A stretch of DNA of 33,414 nt from Deltaproteobacteria bacterium (GTDB lineage: Bacteria > Desulfobacterota > Binatia > UBA12015). Numbering within the stretch: the stretch's first letter is position 1; each line of letters starts with the position of its first letter. Shown here one piece after another: positions 1 to 7,218 of the stretch. A program made the translations under genes and the position numbers. The notes beneath the pieces are model-generated. The model was not told where the DNA came from, did not search any database, and was given only the letters and a program-made list of their open reading frames with translations. The DNA lies in assembly GCA_016874715.1 (NCBI GenBank), contig VGTK01000049.1, forward strand, positions 1 through 33,414, read 5' to 3'.

Positions 1-1356
1 GCGCTGTCCACGCAGGGCGGTGCTGCGGGCGCCTCGTACTTCTTCGACGACGAGACCTACCTCGGCGTCGCGCCGTCGATCTACGACACGACCTACGGAA
101 TTCCCGGCGCCCCCTCGACCTTCATCAAGCTGCGCCAGACACGTCTCGACGTCGCCGGCGCGATCGGCTCGCCCTTGCCGAAGATCTCCACGATCAAGGG
201 GCGGCTCGGCCTGGTCGACTACAACCACGACGAGCTCGAGCTGACGGCGAGCGAGGGCGCGATCATCGGGACCAAGTTCGAGAACCGCGGCTACGACCTG
301 CGCTTCGACGCCCTGCACGAGCAGATCGGACCCTTCGAGGGCGCCTTCGGCTTCGAGAGCTACTACTCGGACTTCGACGCCTCCGGTGCGGAGGCGTTCA
401 TGCCGCCGAACAAGACCGCGACCCAGTCGCTGTTCGGCTTCGAGGAGGTGCTGCTCGAGCCGGTGCGCCTGCAGTTCTCCGGGCGCCTCGACTTCTCGAC
501 GATCGAGGCGGCGGCCGCGGAGGACTTCGGCCCCGCCGACTCGCGCGACTTCGTCACCGGCGGCGCGTCGGCGGGTGCGATCGTGAACCTTTCCGATCCC
601 TACTCGGTCGCGCTCAACCTGGTCTACTCGCAGCGGCCGCCGAACGCGCAGGAACTGTACGCGAACGGCCCGCACCTCGCGACGCAGCAGTTCGAGATCG
701 GCGACCGCAACCTTTCCGCCCAGGAGGCCTTCGGCGTCGAGCTCGTCGCTCGCAAGAGCCTCGGCAGGATCACCGGCTCCGTCGGCGGCTACTACAACCG
801 CTTCAACAACTTCATCGACCTGCTGCCGACCGGCGAGTTCGTCGACACGTCGGACAACGACCACGGCCACTCGCACGGCGGCGACCCGATCATCCCGGTG
901 TTCGCCTTCGAGAGCGTGCCCGCGACCTTCGCCGGTATGGAAGCGGAGGCCGTCGTCCACCTCCTCGATGGCGATCCGTACACCGTCGACATCGGATTCC
1001 AGGCCGACTACGTCTCCGCGCGCAATCGCGACACCGACGAGGCGCTGCCCTACCTGCCGCCGTTCCGCCTGGGCAGCAGCTTCCGCTTCGCGTGGGAGGC
1101 GTTCACCAGCGAGGTGTCGATCCTCTGGGCGCGCCAGCAGCGGGTGACGCCCGAGTTCATCCTGCCGACCGACGCGTACGTGATGCTCGACATCGACCTC
1201 GGGTACACCTTCGACCTCGGTCCGACGGCGGTCGATGTCTTCGCGCGTGCATCGAACCTGCTCAACCAGGATGCGCGCGTGTCGACGTCCACCTTGAAGG
1301 ACGTGGCGCCGTTGCCGGGGGTCGGAGCGCTCGGCGGCTTCCGGCTGCGCTTCTGA
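1..1356 (+). CDS. TonB-dependent outer-membrane receptor, ZnuD-like (5' truncated)
   Basis: The reading frame is open from the first base, so the N-terminus (signal peptide, TonB box, plug) lies outside the window. What remains is about 451 residues of alternating aromatic/polar beta strands typical of the 22-strand barrel. A His-rich external loop near nt 859-888 reads DHGHSHGGDP and is followed by a strand with a 'FAGMEAEAV' pattern. The C-terminus has 'NLLNQDARVSTSTLKDVAPLPG' split over the last strands and ends in Phe, the usual BAM-recognised last residue. The His-rich loop plus this C-terminal pattern recalls the ZnuD subfamily of zinc receptors. Zinc or another transition metal as substrate is inference; the plug and any TonB box cannot be checked here. 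The gene overlaps the next one by a few bases, which suggests co-transcription. Confidence 0.85.
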   Translation, partial: ALSTQGGAAGASYFFDDETYLGVAPSIYDTTYGIPGAPSTFIKLRQTRLDVAGAIGSPLPKISTIKGRLGLVDYNHDELELTASEGAIIGTKFENRGYDLRFDALHEQIGPFEGAFGFESYYSDFDASGAEAFMPPNKTATQSLFGFEEVLLEPVRLQFSGRLDFSTIEAAAAEDFGPADSRDFVTGGASAGAIVNLSDPYSVALNLVYSQRPPNAQELYANGPHLATQQFEIGDRNLSAQEAFGVELVARKSLGRITGSVGGYYNRFNNFIDLLPTGEFVDTSDNDHGHSHGGDPIIPVFAFESVPATFAGMEAEAVVHLLDGDPYTVDIGFQADYVSARNRDTDEALPYLPPFRLGSSFRFAWEAFTSEVSILWARQQRVTPEFILPTDAYVMLDIDLGYTFDLGPTAVDVFARASNLLNQDARVSTSTLKDVAPLPGVGALGGFRLRF

Positions 1357-3848
1357 CGCGGGAGTCGCTGCCCATCCTTCTTCTGCTGCTCTTCCTCTCC
1401 GGCGCCGCGGGGCTGGTCTACCAGGTTCTGTGGATGCGGCAGCTGTCGGTCGCCCTCGGCGCGACCGCGCACGCCGCAGCCGCCACCCTGGCGATCTTCT
1501 TCGCGGGGCTCGGGCTCGGCAGCTACCTGTGGGGCGAGCGCGCCGCCGCGACGCCGAACCCGCTGCGGGGCTACGCCCGGCTCGAGCTGGGCGTCGGCCT
1601 CGCGGCGCTGGGGTTCTTCTGGGTCGAGCCGGTGACTGCGCTCCTCGAGAGGGTCCTGCACGCCCCCGGTCTCGCCAGCGGTGTCGTCGCGGTCCTGCTG
1701 CTGGTGCCGCCGGCGGTCTTCATGGGCGGAACGCTGCCGATGATGGGCGAGCACATGATCCGCAGCCGCGAGCAGCTCGGCCGCACCGGCGCGCTCCTCT
1801 ACGCGGTGAACACTGCCGGCGGCGCCACTGGCGCGCTCGCGGCGGGGTTCTACCTGCCGGCCCGGCTCGGTGTGCGGGGGTCGTGTGCGCTCGCGATCGG
1901 CGCGAGCCTGCTCACCGCGGCGGCCGCGGCGTGGCTCTCTCGCGCGCCCTCCTCGGCACGGCGCGCGACGGGACCCGACGCCGAGCGGCGACCGGCAGCA
2001 GCGGCTGCTGCCGATGGGCGGCAGAGCGCGCGGCTGCTGCGGCTGGCGTTCCTGTCCGGCTTCGTCGCACTCGGCCTCGAGGTGCTTTGGACGCGGATGT
2101 TCGCGCAGGTGCTGCACAACTCCGTCTACTCGTTCGCGGCGATCCTGGTGGTCTTCCTGGTCGCCCTGGGCAGCGGGGCGGTGCTGGCGCGTCGCCTGTG
2201 CCGCGCGCCCTGGCCACCGCAGGCGATCCTGGTGGCGCTGCTGGCCGCGAGCGGCGTCGCGGTCGGCCTCACCCCGCGCTGGTTCGTCCACGTGACCGAC
2301 GGCATGTCGTACGTCGCTCCCGGTGCGACGTGGTCGGGCTACGTCGCTGCGGTGTTCGGCAAGGCGGCTCTCGTGCTTCTGCCGCCCGGAATCCTGCTCG
2401 GGACCACCTTCCCCTACCTGCTGCGCCTGGCGTCGCCCGCGGCGGGAAGCGCCGGCAAGGCGATCGGTCGCCTGGGCGCGGCCAACACCGCCGGAGCCAT
2501 CGCCGGCTCGCTGACCGCGGGATTCGTCGTGCTGCCCTGGCTGGGGCTCTGGGGCGGGATCAAGAGCCTCGCGCTGGTCTACCTCGTGACCGCCGCTCAT
2601 CTGGCCCCGGGTGAGGGCAGCAGGTGGCCGCTGCGGGGCCTCGCGCTGGCCGCCGTGCTGGCGTTCGCGACCGTCCTCGACCCGACCCGTCTGCCGCTCG
2701 CGCGCATCGATGCACGCGCCGGAGAGGTCCTCCACGCGGCCTGGGAGAGCGCGCACGGCATCACTGCGGTGGTCGAGAAGAAGGATTCCCTGCAGATCCG
2801 GCTGGACGGCTACTACACCCTCGGGGGGACGTCGGCGCTGAGCTACGAGAAGACGCAGGCCGACGTTCCCCTCCTGCTGCATCCCTCGCCCAGGTCGGTC
2901 TTCTTCATCGGGCTCGGAACGGGGATCACGGCCGGTGCCGCGCTCGCGCACGACGTCGAGCGCGTGGTCGCCGCCGAGCTGGTGCCCGACGTCGTCACCG
3001 CGTCGCGCGAGCACTTTGCTGCCTTCACCGGAGGTCTGTTCGACGATCCGCGCGCCGTGGTGCGCGTCGGCGACGGTCGTCGTCTACTGCGCGCCGAGCC
3101 TGCCACCTACGACGTCATCGTGTCCGACCTCTTCATTCCCTGGCAGGCGGGTGCGGGGAGCCTCTACACGAGGGAGCACTTCGCGACCGTGCGCGAGCGT
3201 CTCGCGCCGGGCGGGCTGTTCGCCCTTTGGCTGCCGCTGTACCAGCTCTCGCGGGAAGCGACGCTGGTGATCGCGCGCACCATGCTCGACGTCTTTCCTC
3301 AGGTCACCGTGTGGCGGGGTGACTTCCTGCCCGGCCGCTCGATCGTGGCGCTCGTCGGCCAGGTGGAGTCGACTCCTCTCGACCCCGACGCGATGGTGGC
3401 GGGCTTTCGCTACCGCCGCCCGGCGGCGAACCCTGGACGCGAGGACGCGCTCGCGCTCACCGGGCTCTTCTACGCCGGCAATCTCGGCGCGAGCCGCGAG
3501 CTGCTCGCCGACGTTCCGGCGAACACCGACGATCGCCCGCTCATCGAGTTCGCCGCTCCGATCACGCACCGCAGCGGCGGCGCGAGCCCGTGGTTCGTCG
3601 GTCCGAGCCTGCTCGCCTGGTACGCGGAGCTCGCGCGGCGCGCGCCGATCGACGACGACCCGTACCTCGCGCGTCTCACGCCGCGCGAGCGCGACTACTT
3701 CCGCGCCGGCCACCTGCTGTTCGCGTCGAAGGTGGCGCAGGCAGCGGGCGATCCCGGTGCCGCGGAGTCGTACGCGGCGGCGTTCCGGGCGCTGGTGCCG
3801 GCGCAGCTCGCACCGCTCACCGACGAGCGCGGTGCGACACCCGATTGA
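1353..3848 (+). CDS. Fused membrane / spermidine synthase-like protein
   Basis: About 831 residues. The N-terminal half is a polytopic membrane domain starting 'SLPILLLLLFLSGAAGLVYQ', the typical opening of MFS/spermidine-synthase fusion proteins. The C-terminal part (from about residue 465) is a Rossmann methyltransferase-like spermidine synthase fold: GLGTG loop at residues 520-524, an acidic residue after strand 2 (VVAAELVPD), DGRRLL, then YDVIVSDLF. Substrate is unknown; such fusions are generally annotated as polyamine aminopropyltransferase-like without proof. The start is problematic: the conserved first helix has no upstream ATG, GTG or TTG close by. The best position is a CTG at 1353 whose TG overlaps the TGA of the receptor gene (CTGA overlap). 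The next ATG (about 1434) would delete the first helix. The long upstream open frame is antisense/overlap shadow of the receptor. Convergent with sbtB downstream. Confidence 0.8.
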   Translation: MTRESLPILLLLLFLSGAAGLVYQVLWMRQLSVALGATAHAAAATLAIFFAGLGLGSYLWGERAAATPNPLRGYARLELGVGLAALGFFWVEPVTALLERVLHAPGLASGVVAVLLLVPPAVFMGGTLPMMGEHMIRSREQLGRTGALLYAVNTAGGATGALAAGFYLPARLGVRGSCALAIGASLLTAAAAAWLSRAPSSARRATGPDAERRPAAAAAADGRQSARLLRLAFLSGFVALGLEVLWTRMFAQVLHNSVYSFAAILVVFLVALGSGAVLARRLCRAPWPPQAILVALLAASGVAVGLTPRWFVHVTDGMSYVAPGATWSGYVAAVFGKAALVLLPPGILLGTTFPYLLRLASPAAGSAGKAIGRLGAANTAGAIAGSLTAGFVVLPWLGLWGGIKSLALVYLVTAAHLAPGEGSRWPLRGLALAAVLAFATVLDPTRLPLARIDARAGEVLHAAWESAHGITAVVEKKDSLQIRLDGYYTLGGTSALSYEKTQADVPLLLHPSPRSVFFIGLGTGITAGAALAHDVERVVAAELVPDVVTASREHFAAFTGGLFDDPRAVVRVGDGRRLLRAEPATYDVIVSDLFIPWQAGAGSLYTREHFATVRERLAPGGLFALWLPLYQLSREATLVIARTMLDVFPQVTVWRGDFLPGRSIVALVGQVESTPLDPDAMVAGFRYRRPAANPGREDALALTGLFYAGNLGASRELLADVPANTDDRPLIEFAAPITHRSGGASPWFVGPSLLAWYAELARRAPIDDDPYLARLTPRERDYFRAGHLLFASKVAQAAGDPGAAESYAAAFRALVPAQLAPLTDERGATPD

Positions 3849-3913
3849 TCCGCTCTCGCTCGCCGGCGACGGCCTGGCGCGCCCGTGGCTCGCGAATGCC
3901 GGCAGTCGCGCAG

Positions 3914-3940
3914 CGATCTCGCGAGATCGGGCACCCGATC
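3914..3940. terminator. Nested palindromes between convergent genes, possible bidirectional terminator
   Basis: CGATCTCGCGAGATCG (3914-3929) is a perfect 16-bp palindrome. It overlaps a second perfect inverted repeat, GATCGGG-CA-CCCGATC (3925-3940). Both lie in the 97-bp gap between the stop of the spermidine-synthase-like gene (3848, +) and the stop of sbtB (3946, -), 5 bp beyond the latter. No T-run follows on either strand, so this is not a textbook intrinsic terminator. The two stems share an arm and are mutually exclusive in RNA. Confidence 0.4.
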
Positions 3941-3945
3941 GGACT

Positions 3946-4257
3946 TCAGAAGCGCTCCGCGCGCACCACCGCGACGTCGCCGATGGTGAGCAGCAGCCGG
4001 TGGCTATCGAGTAGCGGAGCGAGGCACTCGGTCAGCTCGGTCGCGCGCTCGGCGGATGCGATCGCCAGCACGATGCTCTTGGCCGCCGCGGCGGTGACGT
4101 CGTCGTGCTGCCACTCGCCGCTGCGACCACCACCGGCATCGACGTGGATCAGGCTCCACCCGCTGACGCCGGCGCCACGCAGGATGGCGACGACGCGCGG
4201 GACCAGCGGTGTGTCGACCAGGATCTCGATCCTCTTGCAATTGACCGTCTCCACCAT
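3946..4257 (-). CDS. SbtB-like PII-family signalling protein
   Basis: A 103-residue protein beginning MVETVNCKRIEILVDT with the ferredoxin-like beta-alpha-beta pattern of PII-like proteins: first strand (RIEILVD), 'VVAILRGAGVSGWSLIHVDAGG' matching the AGVSGYT/I segment of SbtB, then 'KSIVLAIASAERATELTECLAPLLD' and a final strand 'LLLTIGDVAVV'. SbtB proteins bind adenine nucleotides, including cAMP in cyanobacteria, and gate the bicarbonate transporter SbtA; that is family knowledge. The ATG at 4257 was chosen because homology-like sequence starts there; the open frame continues upstream only as a shadow. Its 5' end lies inside the apparent 3' end of sbtA, so the two should be translationally linked. 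A ligand cannot be read from the sequence. Confidence 0.8.
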   Translation of the reverse strand: MVETVNCKRIEILVDTPLVPRVVAILRGAGVSGWSLIHVDAGGGRSGEWQHDDVTAAAAKSIVLAIASAERATELTECLAPLLDSHRLLLTIGDVAVVRAERF

Positions 4258-5218
4258 GACTCCCCCACCATCGCGGCCAGCGCCGCGAAGATGCTGATGC
4301 CGAAGGTGATGTTGAAAGGAAACGTGATCCCGAGCGCCATCGACAGAGAGATCCCCGGATCGGCTTCGGGCAACGCGAGGCGCATCGCGGCGGGGACCGC
4401 GATGTACGACGCGCTGGCGGCGAGCACGCCCAGCACGGCCGCCGATCCGGCCTCGAGCCCGATGCCCGCACCCAGGAGGGTGCCGAGCGACCCGTTGGCC
4501 AGCGGCAGGATCACGGCGATCGCCACCAGCCTTGCGGCGAGCTTGCGTGACTGGGTCAAGCGCCGCGTCGCGATCAGCCCCGTGTCGAGCAGGAACAGGC
4601 AAAGGACGCCGCGAAAGCCGGTTTCGAACAGTGGCTTGACCGCCACGAAGCCGTCCGTCTCGGCGATGAGGCCGATGGTGAAGCTCCCGATGAGGAGCAC
4701 GACGGAGGCGTTGGTCAGCACGTCGTGAAACATCGATCCACCCGGCAGGGAAGGTTCGTCCGTGACCTGGCCACGCTTGGCCAGCAGCAGACCGGAGATG
4801 ATCGCCGGCGTTTCCATCAGTGCGAGGACGGCGACCAGGTACCCTGACGGCGCCAGTCCCCGGTTGGTCAGCAGCTCTCGCGCGGTGACGAAGGTGACGA
4901 CGCTCACCGAGCCGTAGTGCGCGGCCACCGCGCCCGCGTCGACGCGCGACAGGCCGCCCACTCGTGTCAGCAGGAAGAAGGCCGGGAAGGGAATGAGGAA
5001 GCTCAGTGCTAGACCTGCAGTGCGGCCCGGAGCAACTCGGGGCCGAAGCCGCTGTCGGCCACCGACACCCCTCCATTGAGCCCGATTGCTGCCATCAGGT
5101 AGATCGACATGGCCTTGGCGAAGGCGTCTGGGATGCTCAGGTCCGACTTCGCGATGGCGGCGAGAGCACCGAGCAGGAAGAAGAGAATCACGGGCGACGT
5201 CAGTGTCTCGACGATCAT
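4149..5218 (-). pseudogene. sbtA: sbtA, sodium-dependent bicarbonate transporter family, frameshifted
   Basis: The N-terminal 69 codons (5218-5009, MIVETLTSPVILFFLLGALA..., including 'AIGLNGGVSVADSG') end at a TAG. The remainder of a SbtA-type ten-helix transporter continues in another frame from about 5018 onward ('GLALSFLIPFPAFFLLTRVG', 'HYGSVSVVTFVTA', 'METPAIISGLLLAKR', 'LLDTGLIATRRL', 'FPFNITFGISIFAALAAM'). One missing base near 5014-5018, for example a G in a context reading CTGGCAGGT, would restore a continuous protein. The last roughly 35 codons (4257-4149) overlap sbtB and look like out-of-frame sequence, so the original stop was probably near 4260. SbtA imports bicarbonate with Na+ in cyanobacteria; homologues in other bacteria have less clear roles. 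The gene may be truly broken or the base may be a sequencing/assembly error. Confidence 0.75.
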
Positions 5219-5227
5219 GCTTCAGCC

Positions 5228-5244
5228 TCGGTCGTCACGACCGA
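5228..5244. promoter_or_regulatory. 17-bp palindrome upstream of sbtA, candidate operator
   Basis: TCGGTCGT-C-ACGACCGA is a perfect inverted repeat with a single central base. It starts 10 bp upstream of the sbtA ATG (5218), a position where a bound repressor would block transcription or initiation. No regulator family can be named from it. Confidence 0.4.
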
Positions 5245-5280
5245 CGTGGTCGCGGCATCGTGGTGGTCCGTGAGCGCCGC

Positions 5281-5300
5281 CGGCCGGCCAACGCCGGCCG
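5281..5300. repeat. GC-rich inverted repeat (8-bp arms, CAAC loop)
   Basis: CGGCCGGC-CAAC-GCCGGCCG can form a strong hairpin on either strand. It lies in the 228-bp divergent region between sbtA and the ABC transporter gene. It could insulate the two divergent transcripts or act as an attenuator in a leader RNA; no T-run follows. Confidence 0.45.
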
Positions 5301-5360
5301 AGGACGGGTGAGCGAAGTGCGGACGCGCCGGCCAGATGACAACGGGCGCCGCGTTCGGTA

Positions 5361-5372
5361 GAGAACGTTCTC
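5361..5372. promoter_or_regulatory. Palindrome GAGAACGTTCTC, candidate operator
   Basis: A perfect 12-bp palindrome located 30 bp before the TATAAT at 5402 and 75 bp before the ABC transporter start, i.e. in the -40 to -50 region where activators or repressors commonly bind. The spacing does not fit a LexA box. The regulator is unknown. Confidence 0.35.
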
Positions 5373-5393
5373 CGGAATCACATCTCACGACTC

Positions 5394-5408
5394 GATTATC
5401 GTATAATC
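5394..5408 (+). promoter_or_regulatory. Palindrome GATTAT-CGT-ATAATC containing a TATAAT -10 box
   Basis: The right half of the inverted repeat (5394-5408) includes a perfect TATAAT at 5402-5407, 39 bp before the proposed ATG at 5447. It stands out as AT-rich in a region of about 70% GC. No good -35 is visible at 16-18 bp spacing, so an activator or an atypical sigma factor would be needed. The palindrome covering the -10 box suggests repression by a dimeric regulator. A Fur/Zur-type factor is conceivable given the ZnuD-like receptor nearby, but this is speculative. Confidence 0.45.
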
Positions 5409-5446
5409 AACGATCCGAAGCCAGACAACGCCCCGCTCGCGGGTGG

Positions 5447-7171
5447 ATGGACGCGCTGATGGGAGCCGGCGCCGCGTCGCACGGCCCCGCTCCCGCGCCG
5501 TACCGTCGCCTGATCCGTCTGCTCCGCCCGGACCGGGCGGACATCGGCGTCATGCTCGTGCTCTCGATCAGCAACGGCATCCTGCTGCTCGCCACACCGC
5601 TCGCGGTCGACTCCCTGGTGAACAACATCGCCTTCGGTGGCCAGGAGGGCGCCTACGTCCAGGCGCTCCTGATCCTCTCGATCACCTTGCTCGCCTTCCT
5701 CACCCTGCTGGCCGTCATGCGCGGCGCGCAGCACTACGTGATGGAGATCATCCAGCGGCGGCTGTTCGTGCGCGTCACCGCCGACCTCGCCTTCCGCCTG
5801 CCGCACACCCGGCTCCCGGCCCTGGAGCGCACCATGGGGCCGGAGCTGGTGAACCGCTTCTTCGAGGTGGTGACGGTTCAGAAGAGCAGCTCCATGCTGC
5901 TGCTCGAGGGCGTGAACCTGGCCCTCTCCACCTTCATCGGGCTCCTCGTGCTCGGCTTCTACCACCCCTTTCTCCTCGCCTTCGACCTCGTCCTGGTAGC
6001 GGCTCTGGCGTTCGTCATGGTCGGCATGGGACGCAACGCCGTGCGCACGAGCATCAGCGAGTCGTACGCGAAGCACGCCGTCGCCGGGTGGCTCGAGCAG
6101 GTGGCGCTCGCACCGGTGCTGTTCAAGAGCCAAGGCGCCGCCGACCTCGCCTGCCAGCGCGCCGACGCGCTGGCGCGCGACTACCTGAACGCGCGCCGGT
6201 CGCACTTCCGCATCCTGCTCGGACAGATCATCGGTCTGCTCGCGCTGCAGGCGATCGCGAGCTCGGCGCTGCTCACGATCGGCGGAGTGCTCGTGCTGCG
6301 CGGTGAGCTGACCCTGGGGCAGCTCGTCGCGAGCGAGCTCATCGTCGGCGCCATCGTCGCCTCGGTGGCGAAGTTCGGCAAGTACCTCGGGGCCTGGTAC
6401 GACGCCCTCGCCGCCGTCGACAAGCTCGGGACCCTGACCGACCTCCCCCTGGAGCGCGAGACCGGGGAGCCGCCCGACCCGGCGCCCGGTCCGATGGAGG
6501 TCCGCGCCGAGCAGATCTCGTTCACCTACGACCCGGCGCGGCCCGTCATGCGCGACGTCTCGTTCCACTTTCCGGCCGGGGCGAAGGTCGCGGTGGTGAG
6601 CGCGGCCGGCTCCGGCGCCTCCACCCTGCTGGACCTCCTGTACGGTCTGCGCCAGGCGAGCGAGGGATTCCTGCTCGTGGACGGCGTCGACCTGCGGCAC
6701 TGGCCGCCGGCGGCGCTGCGCCGCCACGTCGCCCTGGTTCGCGGGCAGGAGATCGTCGAGGGCTCGATCGCGGAGAACGTTCGCCTCGCCCGCACCGACG
6801 TCACGCTGGGCGACGTTCGAGCCGCCCTCGACTGCGTCGGCTTGACGCAGGCCGTCCTCGACCTGCCCGACGGGCTCGACTCGCGGCTGTCCTTCGGTGG
6901 GCGGCCGCTGTCGAGCAGCCAGCGGCTGCGCCTGGTGGTGGCGCGCGCGATCGCCGGCAAGCCGCGGCTGCTGCTGCTCGACGAGTCGCTCGACGGCCTC
7001 GACGTGGAGACGGTCGCCGAAGTCGAGCGCTACCTGTTCGACCAGGTCAACCCGTGGACCCTCGTGCTGGTGACCCGAGACCCCGACCTCGTGCGGCGCT
7101 GCGACCAGGTCGTGCAGCTGGGCGAGTGCCACCCGAGCACGCTGCGCAACCTCGACGCGCCTCCGGTCTGA
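5447..7171 (+). CDS. ABC transporter, fused permease/ATPase with degenerate nucleotide-binding domain
   Basis: 574 residues: an exporter-type transmembrane domain (about residues 20-320, with 'GILLLATPLAVDSLVNN' and several long hydrophobic helices), then a nucleotide-binding domain. No N-terminal C39 peptidase is present. The ATPase motifs are altered. Walker A reads SAAGSGAST (6599-6625) with Ala where the invariant Lys should be. The signature is LSSSQ (6908-6922) instead of LSGGQ. The switch His after strand 8 is Arg (VTRDPD, 7076-7078). Walker B is good (RLLLLDES, with Asp and catalytic Glu at 6980-6985). The start at 5447 is preferred over an in-frame ATG at 5336 because the upstream part is non-conserved and contains the TATAAT-bearing palindrome. 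First gene of an ABC-HlyD-TolC operon. As a homodimer it should hydrolyse ATP poorly or not at all; a second ATPase may be encoded elsewhere. Confidence 0.88.
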   Translation: MDALMGAGAASHGPAPAPYRRLIRLLRPDRADIGVMLVLSISNGILLLATPLAVDSLVNNIAFGGQEGAYVQALLILSITLLAFLTLLAVMRGAQHYVMEIIQRRLFVRVTADLAFRLPHTRLPALERTMGPELVNRFFEVVTVQKSSSMLLLEGVNLALSTFIGLLVLGFYHPFLLAFDLVLVAALAFVMVGMGRNAVRTSISESYAKHAVAGWLEQVALAPVLFKSQGAADLACQRADALARDYLNARRSHFRILLGQIIGLLALQAIASSALLTIGGVLVLRGELTLGQLVASELIVGAIVASVAKFGKYLGAWYDALAAVDKLGTLTDLPLERETGEPPDPAPGPMEVRAEQISFTYDPARPVMRDVSFHFPAGAKVAVVSAAGSGASTLLDLLYGLRQASEGFLLVDGVDLRHWPPAALRRHVALVRGQEIVEGSIAENVRLARTDVTLGDVRAALDCVGLTQAVLDLPDGLDSRLSFGGRPLSSSQRLRLVVARAIAGKPRLLLLDESLDGLDVETVAEVERYLFDQVNPWTLVLVTRDPDLVRRCDQVVQLGECHPSTLRNLDAPPV

Positions 7172-7218
7172 GCGATGGCCCGCGATCCGCACCACACACC
7201 GTCCTCGGCGACGACCCG

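Noticed and set aside
5005..5020. Programmed ribosomal frameshift in sbtA
   Set aside because: No slippery heptamer, stimulatory hairpin or Shine-Dalgarno-like stimulator is evident at the junction; a deletion or base error is simpler.
5361..5372. GAGAACGTTCTC as a LexA (SOS) box
   Set aside because: LexA sites have a 4- to 8-base gap between half-sites; here GAAC and GTTC abut directly.
5336..5446. An N-terminal extension of the ABC transporter from ATG 5336
   Set aside because: The extension is non-conserved in appearance and would place the TATAAT-bearing palindrome inside the coding sequence; ATG 5447 fits better.
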